From the NCBI GenBank assembly GCA_963759295.1, contig CAVWYT010000011.1, positions 1 to 64,000 of the forward strand: a stretch of 64,000 nucleotides of DNA, read 5' to 3'. The DNA comes from WHSW01 sp963759295 (lineage in GTDB: Bacteria > Actinomycetota > Thermoleophilia > Solirubrobacterales > 70-9). The translations under genes were made by a program, and so were the position numbers. Below the pieces are notes generated by a model that did not search any database, was not told where the DNA came from, and saw nothing but the letters and a program-made list of their open reading frames with translations. Below, piece after piece: positions 24,672-32,897 of the stretch; position 1 is the stretch's first letter, and each line of letters begins with the position of its first letter.

Positions 24672-26015
24672 CTAGCCCTCGCGCATCCGCCGGAAGCGCT
24701 CCAGGCGCTCGGTGATCTCGGCCTCGAAGCCGCGATCGGTCGGCTCGTAGAAGCGCTCGCCCTCGAGCGTCGGCGGCAGCAGCGGCTGGTCGGCGACCCC
24801 GCCGGGCGCGTCGTGCGAGTAGACGTATCCCTGGCCGCGACCGAGCTCGCCGGCGCCCGGGTAGTGGGCGTCGCGCAGGTAGTCCGGGGGCAGCTCGGCG
24901 CCGTGCTCGCGCACGTGGCGGCGGGCCGCGGCGAGGCCCATGTAGGAACGGTTGGACTTCGGCGCCATCGACAGGTAGACCGCGGCCTGGGCGAGGTTGA
25001 GCGCGCACTCGGGCAGCCCGACCCGGTCGACCGCCTGGGCGGCAGCGGTGGCGATGAGCAGCGCCCGGGGGTCGGCGTTGCCGACGTCCTCGGAGGCGAG
25101 GATCACCATCCGCCGGGCGATGAACCGCGGGTCCTCGCCGCCCTCGAGCATCACCGCCAGGTAGTAGAGCGAGGCGTCGGGATCCGAGCCCCGGGTGGCC
25201 TTGATCCAGGCCGAGATGTAGTCGTAGTGCTGGTCGCCCTCGCGGTCGAAGTGCACGGCCTTGCGCTGCAGCGCGTCCTGGGCGGTCTCGAGGTCGACCT
25301 CCGCGGCGCCGCGGGCGCGGACCGTCTCGGCCGCCCGCTCCAGGGCCCCGAGCGCCGTCCGCGCGTCGCCGCCCGAGCGCTCCGCGAGCAGCTCGAGCGC
25401 CTCGGCGGTGACCGGCGGCGATTCGACGATCCCCCGCTCCGGATCGGCGAGCGCCCGCTGCAGCAGGGCCCGCACCTGCGCGGCGTCGAGCGCCCGCAGC
25501 TCGTAGATCTGGCTGCGCGAGAGCAGGGCCGAGTTGACCTCGAAGTACGGGTTCTCGGTGGTCGCGCCGATCAGCGTCACGAGGCCCTCCTCGACCGCCG
25601 GCAGCAGCGCGTCCTGCTGGGCTTTGTTGAAGCGGTGGATTTCGTCGAGGAAGAAGATCGTCGGCTGGCCGCTGCCGCGGCGCCGCTCCACCGCGCGGCC
25701 GATCACCGCCCGGACCTCGGCGCGCCCGGCGTTGACCGCCGATTCCTCCTCGAACGCGCCCCGGGCCGCGTGCGCGACGATCCTCGCCAGCGTGGTCTTC
25801 CCCGAGCCGGGCGGGCCGTAGAGGATCATCGAGTGCGGCTGGCCGCGCTCGATCGCCGCCCGCAGCGTCGAGCCCTCGCCGAGCAGGTGCTCCTGGCCGA
25901 CCAGCTCCTCCAGCGTCCGAGGGCGCATCCGCACCGCCAGCGGCGCCTCCGCGACGGGCACCGGGGTGCGCGTCGAGTGGCGCTCCGGCTCGGTCTCGAA
26001 GAGTCGCTCCTCCAT
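24672..26015 (-). CDS. rarA: Replication-associated recombination protein A (MgsA/RarA ATPase)
   Basis: 447 residues, an AAA+ ATPase with MRPRTLEELVGQEHLLGEGS, Walker A ILYGPPGSGKTTLAR, Walker B TIFFLDEIHRFNKAQQDALL, sensor 1 LIGATTENPYFEVNSALLSR, and the RarA-specific C-terminal tetramerisation part (DYISAWIKATRGSDPDASLYY, RMVILASEDVGNADP). It acts at stalled replication forks. Full length for the family. Divergent from the M20 peptidase gene; no ribosome site is evident. Confidence 0.96.
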   Translation of the reverse strand: MEERLFETEPERHSTRTPVPVAEAPLAVRMRPRTLEELVGQEHLLGEGSTLRAAIERGQPHSMILYGPPGSGKTTLARIVAHAARGAFEEESAVNAGRAEVRAVIGRAVERRRGSGQPTIFFLDEIHRFNKAQQDALLPAVEEGLVTLIGATTENPYFEVNSALLSRSQIYELRALDAAQVRALLQRALADPERGIVESPPVTAEALELLAERSGGDARTALGALERAAETVRARGAAEVDLETAQDALQRKAVHFDREGDQHYDYISAWIKATRGSDPDASLYYLAVMLEGGEDPRFIARRMVILASEDVGNADPRALLIATAAAQAVDRVGLPECALNLAQAAVYLSMAPKSNRSYMGLAAARRHVREHGAELPPDYLRDAHYPGAGELGRGQGYVYSHDAPGGVADQPLLPPTLEGERFYEPTDRGFEAEITERLERFRRMREG

Positions 26016-26051
26016 CTACCCGGGATCAGTATGGCCGTGGGCCGGACGGCG

Positions 26052-26057
26052 TAACCT
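26052..26057 (+). promoter_or_regulatory. -10 element TAACCT of the M20 peptidase gene
   Basis: TAACCT is eight bases before ATG 26066, with no Shine-Dalgarno. It fits the leaderless pattern. Confidence 0.4.
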
Positions 26058-26065
26058 GGACCCGG

Positions 26066-27418
26066 ATGGCTGAGGAGACGGCGCTCGCCGGAAGCTCGCT
26101 CGGATCCGACGCGGTCGAGCTGGTCTCGGAGCTGATCCGGTTCGACACCGTCAACCCGCCGGGCAACGAGGAGCCCGCGCAGGAGATGCTCGCCGCCCGG
26201 CTCTCCGAGTCTGGGTTCGAGTGCACCCTGCTGGCGGCCGAGGCCGGGCGGCCCAATCTCGTCGCCCGACTGCGAGGCGAGTCCCCGGGCGAGACCCTGT
26301 GCCTGCTCGGCCATGTCGACACGGTTCCCGCCGACGCCACGGAGTGGAGATTCGACCCATGGTCGGGGGACGTCGTCGACGGCGAGATCCTCGGGCGCGG
26401 CGCCCAGGACATGAAGGGCCAGGTCGCGGCCGAGGTCGCCGCCGCGGTCGCGCTCGCCCGCGGCGGCTGGCGCCCGGCTCGCGGCGAGCTCAAGCTGATC
26501 ACCACCGCCGACGAGGAGAAGGGCGGGGACATCGGGGCCGCCTGGCTGTGCTCCGAGCATCCGGAGCTCGTCCGGGCGGACCTGGTGGTCAACGAGGGCG
26601 GCGGCTCGGCGTTCGAGCTTGCCGGACGCCGCTTTTACACGCTCTGCGTCGGCGAGAAGGGAATCAACCGCTTCCTGCTCCGGGCCCGAGGCACCGCCGG
26701 CCACGGCTCGATCCCGGGTCTCGGCGACAACGCGCTGCTGAAGCTCGCGCCCGCGCTGGCGCGTCTCGGTGAGCAACCGCCGCTCGAGCCGACACCCGAG
26801 GGCATCCGGTTTCTCGAGATCGTGCTCGGCGAGGACCTCGACGGTGCGGACGCGATCGCGCTCGAGGGCGCGGTGGAACGCCTTCGAAGCCAGTCGCCGC
26901 AGCTCGCGATGCTGCTCGCCGAGCCGATGCTGCGGGTGACGCTCGTCCCGACCAAGGTCCGCGCCTCCGAAAAGGCGAACGTGATCCCGTCGCGGGCCGA
27001 GGTGCTGATCGACTGCCGCGTGCCGCCGGGCGGCGGCCCCGATGAGGTCCGGGCCGTGCTCGGCGGCGTGCTCGGGCCGCTCGCCGACGGGATCGAGGCC
27101 GATTTCGCGGGCCAGGAGCAGGTCGTCGGCAATCGTTCGGCGCCCGAGTCGCCGCTCGCCGAGGCGATCGCCGCCTGGCTTCAACTCGCAGACCCGGGGG
27201 CGACGCTCGTCCCCATGGTCATGCCCGGGTTCAGCGACAGCAATTGGTTTCGCCGGACGTTCGAGTCGGCGACGGTGTACGGCTTCTGCCCACAGCGCAG
27301 CCTGGGGCTGTTCGATGCCCAGCCGCTGATCCACTCGGCCGACGAGCGCGCCGCCGTCGGCGACCTCGAGCTCGCGGCCTCCTTCTACGCCGATCTCTGC
27401 CGGCGGGTGCTCGGGTGA
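26066..27418 (+). CDS. M20-family zinc peptidase/deacylase (ArgE/DapE/CPG2 type)
   Basis: 450 residues. Metal ligands sit in LCLLGHVDTVPADATEW (HxD), GRGAQDMKGQVAAEVAA (bridging Asp), TTADEEKGGDIGAAWL (catalytic Glu plus ligand Glu) and the C-terminal PLIHSADERAAVGDLE (His). A dimerisation domain lies around residues 195-320 (AGHGSIPGLGDNALLKLAP). Members deacylate N-acyl amino acids or cleave dipeptides; which substrate is used here is unknown. Its stop overlaps the next gene's GTG (GTGA). Confidence 0.92.
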   Translation: MAEETALAGSSLGSDAVELVSELIRFDTVNPPGNEEPAQEMLAARLSESGFECTLLAAEAGRPNLVARLRGESPGETLCLLGHVDTVPADATEWRFDPWSGDVVDGEILGRGAQDMKGQVAAEVAAAVALARGGWRPARGELKLITTADEEKGGDIGAAWLCSEHPELVRADLVVNEGGGSAFELAGRRFYTLCVGEKGINRFLLRARGTAGHGSIPGLGDNALLKLAPALARLGEQPPLEPTPEGIRFLEIVLGEDLDGADAIALEGAVERLRSQSPQLAMLLAEPMLRVTLVPTKVRASEKANVIPSRAEVLIDCRVPPGGGPDEVRAVLGGVLGPLADGIEADFAGQEQVVGNRSAPESPLAEAIAAWLQLADPGATLVPMVMPGFSDSNWFRRTFESATVYGFCPQRSLGLFDAQPLIHSADERAAVGDLELAASFYADLCRRVLG

Positions 27419-28296
27419 GCGGCAACGGCTCGCAGCCGAACGGGTCCGGGCCCGGCGAGCCCGAGCGGCTGCGGCTCGGAGGGATGGCGCTTCGCAACGG
27501 CCTGCTGATCCACGGACCGAGCTCGTGGGCGATCGCGGCGCGAACCGCCGACGGGCGGATCGAGGTGGCCTCCGGCGCGAAGCCGACCCTGTCGCGCGGC
27601 CCGCTCGGGCGAGCGCCGCTGCTGCGCGGTCCGCTGCGCCTCGCCGAGGCGGTCGCGGTGCTGCCGCTCGCTCGTGCTCGGCTCGCCTCGGCGCGGCTCC
27701 CGTTCGAGGACCGGGCGGTGGCCGGGGCCGTGCTCGCAAGCGTCGCCGGCAGCGCCCTGCTGCGCCGGCTGCGGCCGGCGACGGTCGGCCGCGAGCTGGT
27801 GGTTGCAGTGCTCGGGTCGCTGCCGGCGCTGACCGCGCTGCGAAACCGCGATCTCGCCTCCTACCACGCGGTCGAGCACAAGGCGATCGGTGGTTACGAG
27901 CGCGACGCCGACCCGGCCGAGGTGCCGAAGGAGCACGAGCGCTGCGGGTCGAACCTGATCGGCCCGATGGTGCTGCTCTCGATCTCCGGCCAGGTCCTGG
28001 TCGAGCGGCTGCTGCGCGATCCCGGCCCGGTCCCCCGCGCGCTCGCCGCCCTCGGCGGCGTCGGGGGCGCGGTCGAGTTGTTCGTCTACGCCGAGCGCAA
28101 CCCCGATTCGCTCGTCGGCCACGCCGTGCACCGGCCGGGCTACGAGATCCAGCGCCTGTTCTCGACCCGAGAGCCGAGCGCCGAGCAGCTCGAGGTCGGG
28201 GTCGCGGCGCTGGACGAGATCCTCCGGGCAGAGGGCGCGACGAGCGCGGCGGAGGCGAGCGCGAGCGAGCCCTCACCGAGCCCGCCGGTCAGCTGA
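27415..28296 (+). CDS. DUF1385-family membrane protein
   Basis: 293 residues. The DUF1385 landmarks are present: RLGGMALRNGLLIHGPSSWA (the GGQAVxEGVMMRGP-type start), then a membrane region, YHAVEHKAIGGYERD (YHGAEHK type) and HERCGSNLIGPMVLLSISG (HxRCGT type). The conserved His and Cys suggest metal binding, but the function is unknown. The GTG start overlaps the M20 stop, so the two are co-translated. The C-terminal tail is Ala/Ser-rich and probably disordered. Confidence 0.85.
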   Translation: MSGNGSQPNGSGPGEPERLRLGGMALRNGLLIHGPSSWAIAARTADGRIEVASGAKPTLSRGPLGRAPLLRGPLRLAEAVAVLPLARARLASARLPFEDRAVAGAVLASVAGSALLRRLRPATVGRELVVAVLGSLPALTALRNRDLASYHAVEHKAIGGYERDADPAEVPKEHERCGSNLIGPMVLLSISGQVLVERLLRDPGPVPRALAALGGVGGAVELFVYAERNPDSLVGHAVHRPGYEIQRLFSTREPSAEQLEVGVAALDEILRAEGATSAAEASASEPSPSPPVS

Positions 28297-28336
28297 GCGC
28301 GCGGCGCGCGCCGTCGGCGTGGCGCGCGGCGCCATC

Positions 28337-28342
28337 TAGACT
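28337..28342 (+). promoter_or_regulatory. -10 element TAGACT of the epimerase gene
   Basis: TAGACT lies nine bases before ATG 28352 with no Shine-Dalgarno. Leaderless pattern. Confidence 0.5.
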
Positions 28343-28351
28343 CCGCGCCCG

Positions 28352-28762
28352 ATGTTCGAGCTGATCGATCACGTCGGCGTGGCCACCGACGACCTCGACG
28401 CCGCGCTCGCCCTCTACGAAGGCACCTTCAGGATGCCGGTCGCGCACCGGGAGACGGTCTCCGAACAGGGCGTCGAGGCCGTGCTGCTCGACGTCGGGAC
28501 CTGCCACGTGGAGCTCCTGCGGCCGCTCGCGCCCGAGACGCCGGTCGGCAAGTTCCTCGAGCGTCACGGCCCGGGGTTGCACCACGTCGCCTACCGCGTC
28601 GACGACATCGAGGCCGCGCTCGCGGACCTCGCGGAGCAGGGCGTGAGGCTGATCGATACCGAGCCGCGCATCGGCATTCGCTCGAGCCGCGTCGCCTTCA
28701 TCCACCCGAAGGCGACCGGGTCGGTGCTGACAGAGATCGTCGAACCAGCGGAGGGACACTGA
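28352..28762 (+). CDS. mce: Methylmalonyl-CoA epimerase
   Basis: 136 residues, a VOC-fold protein. It starts FELIDHVGVATDDLDAALAL (first metal His), has VLLDVGTCHVELLRPL (Glu ligand) and KFLERHGPGLHHVAYRVDDI (the GxGLHHxAxxV signature of the epimerase), and ends in the FIHPKATGSVLTEIVEP pattern specific to this enzyme. It interconverts R- and S-methylmalonyl-CoA in propionate and odd-chain or branched amino acid breakdown. The mutase is not in the window. One base separates it from the next gene. Confidence 0.94.
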   Translation: MFELIDHVGVATDDLDAALALYEGTFRMPVAHRETVSEQGVEAVLLDVGTCHVELLRPLAPETPVGKFLERHGPGLHHVAYRVDDIEAALADLAEQGVRLIDTEPRIGIRSSRVAFIHPKATGSVLTEIVEPAEGH

Positions 28763-28763
28763 G

Positions 28764-28985
28764 ATGGCGGATGAGCAGAGCAAGGTCGAGATCGGCTTCG
28801 GAATCGGACAGGTGCTCTCGGTGAAGCTGAGCGAGTCCGAGCTCAAGGACCTCCGCAAGGCGGTTGAGAAGGAGGGCGGCTGGTACGACCTCGAGACCCA
28901 GGAGGGCTCGGTCGCGATCAACCTCTCGACCGTCGTCTTCATCCGCCACGACCGCGCGGCGCACGCGATCGGTTTCGCGGGCTGA
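28764..28985 (+). CDS. Conserved small hypothetical protein
   Basis: 73 residues with a good GGAGGG ribosome site inside the end of the epimerase gene. The core VLSVKLSESELKDLRKAVE, then GGWYDLETQEGSVAINLSTV and VFIRHDRAAHAIGF suggests a small beta-rich domain in which a residue range is tested (a PilZ- or gas-vesicle-unrelated fold); I do not recognise a family. Coupled to the epimerase by position. Confidence 0.65.
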   Translation: MADEQSKVEIGFGIGQVLSVKLSESELKDLRKAVEKEGGWYDLETQEGSVAINLSTVVFIRHDRAAHAIGFAG

Positions 28986-28996
28986 TACTCGGCGCG

Positions 28997-29605
28997 ATGC
29001 GACCTCGCACGGTCATGCTCGCCGGCGCCGGCGCCCTGACGGCGGCGGCGCTCTGGTGGCGGAGGAACCCCTCGGCATGCCCCTATGGGCAGCGGTTCTG
29101 GGTCGAGGCCCCGCACCCGCTGATCACCCGCGAGCGCCTGCGTGAGGTGCTCGCGCCGCGGCCGGGCGAGCGGATGCTGGAGATCGGGCCGGGCACCGGC
29201 TACTACACGCTCGAGCTGGCGAGCTGGCTGCGGCCCGGCGGGAGCCTCGAGATCTTCGACATCCAGCAGCAGATGCTCGACCACACGATGCGCCGGGTCG
29301 CCGAGGGCGGCCTCGACAACGTCGTCGCCACCCAGGGGGACGCCACCGCGCTGCCCTACGAGGACGACTCCGTCGACGGGGTCGTCCTGATCACGGTGCT
29401 CGGCGAGATCCCGGACCGCGACGCTGCGCTGCGCGAGATCGCGCGCGTCCTGCGGCCCGGCGGCCGGCTGGTCGTCGGTGAGCTGTTCGGCGATCCCCAT
29501 TACACCTCGCCGCGGGTGCTGCGCGAGCACGGCGAGGCGGCCGGACTTCGCTTCGAGTCGCGCACCGGACCGGCGCTCGGTTACTTCGCGCGCCTGGTCG
29601 CCTGA
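28997..29605 (+). CDS. Membrane-anchored class I SAM methyltransferase
   Basis: 202 residues. An N-terminal hydrophobic segment (TVMLAGAGALTAAALWW) precedes the catalytic domain. Methyltransferase motifs: RMLEIGPGTGYYTLELASWL (motif I), SLEIFDIQQQMLDHTMRRV (motif II), GDATALPYEDDSVDGVVLIT and LRPGGRLVVGELFGDPHY. The UbiE/COQ5-type domain suggests a lipophilic substrate, which the anchor would support; the substrate is unknown. Eleven bases follow the preceding small gene, so it may be in the same transcript. Confidence 0.85.
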   Translation: MRPRTVMLAGAGALTAAALWWRRNPSACPYGQRFWVEAPHPLITRERLREVLAPRPGERMLEIGPGTGYYTLELASWLRPGGSLEIFDIQQQMLDHTMRRVAEGGLDNVVATQGDATALPYEDDSVDGVVLITVLGEIPDRDAALREIARVLRPGGRLVVGELFGDPHYTSPRVLREHGEAAGLRFESRTGPALGYFARLVA

Positions 29606-29653
29606 GCCGGACCGGATCGATTCGCCGCGTCGGCGGCGGGTAAAGCCGAGCCC

Positions 29654-30673
29654 ATGCCCAGGCTCCGACGCGTGGACTGCTCCGCACCGGGCATCCGGAG
29701 GATCCGCCGCGGGCGCGGGTTCTCCTACGAGGCCGAGGAGGGGACGCGAATCGACGATCGCGAGACGATCGAGCGCATCCGTGAGCTGGCGATCCCGCCG
29801 GCGTGGAGGGACGTGTGGATCTGCTCCTACCCGAACGGGCACATCCAGGCCACCGGCTACGACGAGGCGGGACGCAAGCAGTATCTCTACCACCCCGTCT
29901 GGCGAACCCAGCGCGATCGCGAGAAGTTCGCCGAGATGGAGCGGTTCGCGAAGGCGCTGCCGGCGATGCGCCGGCGCACCGGCGAGCACCTCGCCCGGCG
30001 CGGGCTGGTCCGCGAGCGGGTGCTCGCCTGCGCGATCCGCCTCCTGGACCTCGGGTTCTTCCGCATCGGCAGCGAGCGCTACGCGGAGGAGAACGAGACC
30101 TTCGGCCTCGCGACCTTGAGGCGTGAGCACGTTCGGGTCGAGCGCGGCGTCGCCGTCTTCGACTACACCGCCAAGAACTCCAAGCATCACCGCCAGCGAA
30201 TCGCCGATCCCGCCGTGGTACCGACGATCAAGGCGCTGCGGGGTCGACGCGGCGGGGGCGGGGACGATGAGCTGCTCGCCTATCGCAGCGGTCGCGCCTG
30301 GAGCGACGTGCGCGCCGCCGAGATCAACGAGTACCTGAAGCAGGTGATGGGCGGCGAGTACAGCGCCAAGGACTTCCGCACCTTCAACGCGACGGTCCTC
30401 GCCGCGGCCCAGCTGGCGACCGAGGGCCACGATGCGCGGACGAAGACGGCGCGCAAGCGCGCCGCGGCCGCCGCCACCAAGCGCGTCGCCGAGTACCTGT
30501 CCAATACGCCCGCGGTCTGCCGCGCCTCCTACATCGACCCGCGCGTGTTCGACCGCTACGACTCCGGCGAGACGATCCGCGATTCGCTGCGTCGGATCGT
30601 CGCCGGCGCGGATCCGGGGGAGTTCCCGGACCGGGAGCAGATCGAACGCGCCGTTCTGCGTTTAATCGCTTGA
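29654..30673 (+). CDS. Type IB DNA topoisomerase (poxvirus/eukaryote-like)
   Basis: 339 residues. The N-terminal binding domain has IPPAWRDVWICSYPNGHIQATGYDEAGRKQYLYH split over about residues 48-82. Catalytic residues of the tyrosine recombinase-like fold appear as RLLDLGFFRIGSERYAEEN, the lysine loop DYTAKNSKHHRQ, KDFRTFNATVLAA (Arg) and the nucleophile in CRASYIDPRVFDRY. The enzyme relaxes supercoils through a 3'-phosphotyrosine link and is chromosomal in many actinobacteria. A TAAAGC hexamer precedes the ATG. Confidence 0.93.
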   Translation: MPRLRRVDCSAPGIRRIRRGRGFSYEAEEGTRIDDRETIERIRELAIPPAWRDVWICSYPNGHIQATGYDEAGRKQYLYHPVWRTQRDREKFAEMERFAKALPAMRRRTGEHLARRGLVRERVLACAIRLLDLGFFRIGSERYAEENETFGLATLRREHVRVERGVAVFDYTAKNSKHHRQRIADPAVVPTIKALRGRRGGGGDDELLAYRSGRAWSDVRAAEINEYLKQVMGGEYSAKDFRTFNATVLAAAQLATEGHDARTKTARKRAAAAATKRVAEYLSNTPAVCRASYIDPRVFDRYDSGETIRDSLRRIVAGADPGEFPDREQIERAVLRLIA

Positions 30674-30785
30674 CAGTTACCTCGATGCGCTCGCCCCGGC
30701 GCTGGACGGCGTCGAGACGGATCTCGTGAGCGTGAACTCGGACTGGGACCCGATCCACGAGGCGTATCTGGCGCGAACCGGCTGA
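30672..30785 (+). other. Possible orphan C-terminal remnant
   Basis: Right after the topoisomerase stop, one frame reads SYLDALAPALDGVETDLVSV and then NSDWDPIHEAYLARTG to a TGA at 30783. It has good codon use but no proper start or ribosome site, so it looks like the C-terminal end of a lost gene. I do not recognise the parent family. It could also be chance. Confidence 0.3.
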
Positions 30786-30832
30786 GCGCGGCGCCGCTCA
30801 GCCGCAGCGAGCAGGGCGGCGCGGGTCGCCGC

Positions 30833-31813
30833 TCATCCCACCGCGGCCGCGAGCGCCGGCCAGAGCGTTTCCTCCGCCTCGAGCACCGCCGCCGCGTCGC
30901 GTTCGGCGCCGGTCCAAAGCCCGAGGTCGCATCCTTCGGCCTCGCTGGCGGCCAGCAGCGTCGAGGCGAGCGTCGTCCAGCGCGCGGCCGCCTCCGCGGC
31001 GATCTCCGACTCGGGTCGCCCGCATTCGGCGAGAAAGCGCGAATACATGAGCCTGAAGTTGCCGCCGCCGGTGCCACGGCGCTCGATCACCTGATAACCG
31101 AACCGCGCGCACCATTGCCAGTCGTCGATCCGTCCGGGCCAGTGGCCGACCTCGGCGGCGAATCGGCGCAGCGCCGGAAGCCCCTCGTATTCCCCGAGCG
31201 GCGGTTCCAGCATCTGGCGTGCGTTGCGGGCGATCGCCGCCGGCGCCGCGGCCCGCGGATCGGCGGCGTCGAGGTCGCCGCTGAGCGTGAACATGTGCCC
31301 TCTGAGCGGAAAGATCGGATGCTCGCCGTGTCGCGCCCGGGCGAGGTTCTCGAGCCGGGTCGTCTGCAGCTCGGCGAAGCCGGTGTCGGAGAGATAGGCC
31401 AGCTCGTCGTCGTAGCCGGCGAGGACGACGGCGTGGCCCGGAAAATGGGCGGAGCTGCCGTAGTGGTCCAGGTAATAGAGGTCGGTGATCAGCAGCGGCG
31501 GCCGGCCGCGATCGACCGCCGCGCGGGCTGCCGCCCAGGACTCGCCCGGATCGTCGAAGGTCCGCAGCGCGATCGGCGCCCCGGTGAGCTCGACGAACTG
31601 CTCCTCGAGCCGGCCCACTCTGCCGTTGATGAACCGCGACGGCGACTGGCCGTCGAGCGCGACGTAGTAGAAGCACACCCCGGCGCCGAGACCGAGCGCC
31701 ATCTCCTCGGAGATCTCGAGCCCGGCGTGGGCGAGCAGGTTGCGAAGCGCAGTCGACCCGCAATGGTTGCCGGGCCGGTGCCGGTAGCCGGGGACCATCG
31801 CGCGCGTGCTCAT
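30833..31813 (-). CDS. BtrH-like protein (BtrH N-terminal plus DUF4872-type domain)
   Basis: 326 residues. The N-terminal half has GNHCGSTALRNLLAHAGLEI (Cys), PLLITDLYYLDHYGSSAHFP, FPGHAVVLAGYDDELAYLSD (His and Asp), the arrangement of the butirosin BtrH/papain-like fold. The second half (about 180-326, LGEYEGLPALRRFAAEV, RRGTGGGNFRLMYSRFLAE) matches the DUF4872 partner domain. BtrH moves an acyl group from a carrier protein to an aminoglycoside; stand-alone relatives have unknown substrates. No carrier-protein or antibiotic genes surround it. It stands alone on the minus strand. Confidence 0.8.
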   Translation of the reverse strand: MSTRAMVPGYRHRPGNHCGSTALRNLLAHAGLEISEEMALGLGAGVCFYYVALDGQSPSRFINGRVGRLEEQFVELTGAPIALRTFDDPGESWAAARAAVDRGRPPLLITDLYYLDHYGSSAHFPGHAVVLAGYDDELAYLSDTGFAELQTTRLENLARARHGEHPIFPLRGHMFTLSGDLDAADPRAAAPAAIARNARQMLEPPLGEYEGLPALRRFAAEVGHWPGRIDDWQWCARFGYQVIERRGTGGGNFRLMYSRFLAECGRPESEIAAEAAARWTTLASTLLAASEAEGCDLGLWTGAERDAAAVLEAEETLWPALAAAVG

Positions 31814-31895
31814 CGTCGGCCGGATTGTGCACGGTTCGCGTCATCGGGCCCGGGTACGGCCGCGTATGCAAGAGTCCGGAGAAGGGAGCTCGACG

Positions 31896-32033
31896 ATGAC
31901 GGTGGCGGTGAGAATTGCGCTCTGCGTGGCGCCGGGGGTGCTCGCGTTCTTGCTGCCGCGAGCGTCGTCGTGGCCGCAGAGGGGCGTCGATCGAGCGAAG
32001 GGCCGCCGGGGCCGCGGCGAGCTGCCGACCTGA
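31896..32033 (+). CDS. Small membrane peptide coupled to the diacylglycerol kinase gene
   Basis: 45 residues: MTVAVRIALCVAPGVLAFLL, then a Ser-Ser-Trp segment and a basic tail. One membrane span. GGGAG lies about eight bases before the ATG, and the TGA overlaps the ATG of the kinase gene (TGATG), which argues that it is translated and may set kinase expression. The frame continues upstream to 31865, another possible start. Function unknown. Confidence 0.45.
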   Translation: MTVAVRIALCVAPGVLAFLLPRASSWPQRGVDRAKGRRGRGELPT

Positions 32034-32897
32034 TGGCTCGGCTGGCGCTGGTCGCCAACCCGGGCTCCGGGTCGGGCGAGGCTGAGCGGGTCGAGCGCCT
32101 GCTCGCCGCGCGCGAACCGGAGCTGATTCGCTTCGACCTCGACGACCACGCGGGCCTCACCGGCGCTGCGCCAGAACGGATAGTCGTCGCGGGCGGTGAC
32201 GGGTCCATCGGCAGCGTCGCGGAGGTGGCCGCCGAGCTCGCCGTTCCGCTGGCGATCGTGCCGGTCGGGACCGCGAACGACTTCGCCCGCGCGCTCGGCA
32301 TCCCGGCGGAGACCGAGCGCGCAGTCGAGCTGGCGCTGAGCGGCGATCGCACCCGGGTTGAGAAGCTCGGCGAATGCCGGGGCGAGGGCGATCGACGGGA
32401 TCAGCGGCGCGCGTTCGTGAACGCGGCCAGCACCGGACTATCGCCGATCGCCGCGCGCGAGGCCCAGGGTCTGAAGGCGAAACTCGGCAAGCTCGCCTAC
32501 TCGGTGGCCGCGTTTCGAGTCGGGATCCAGGCGCGGCCCGTCGTCTGCACGGTGCGCTGCGACGGCGATGAGCTGTTCTCCGGCTCGGCCTGGCAGGCGA
32601 TCGTCGCCTGCAGCGGCGCCTTCGGAGGCGGCGCGGCGGTCGAGCCCGATCCGCGTCACGGGATCCTCCGGGCGGTCGTGATCGAGGCCGGATCGCGGTC
32701 CCGGCTGCTGCTGCATGCGTTCGCGCTCCGCTACGGGCAGGATCGAGGACCAGGATGGCGTGATCGACGCCGCCGGGACGGCAGTCGAGGTCGAGGCGCC
32801 CGACGGGCCCGGGTTCAACATCGACGGCGAGCTAGTCGACGCCGAACGCCTGCGCTGCACGATCCAGCCGCGGGGGTTCGAGGTCGTGGTCGGGTGA
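32033..32897 (+). CDS. Diacylglycerol kinase-family lipid kinase, frameshifted
   Basis: From ATG 32033: LALVANPGSGSGEAERV, the glycine-rich catalytic loop RIVVAGGDGSIGSVAEVA (GGDGT type with Ser), PLAIVPVGTANDFARALGIP and RAFVNAASTGLSPIAAREA. After FALRYG near 32737 the frame breaks; skipping one base (GGG, C, AGG) continues as IEDQDGVIDAAGTAVEVE and FNIDGELVDAERLRCTIQP, the conserved C-terminal beta domain, to a TGA at 32895. About 287 residues. Such kinases phosphorylate diacylglycerol to phosphatidate at the membrane. The stop overlaps the next gene's GTG. Confidence 0.86.
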
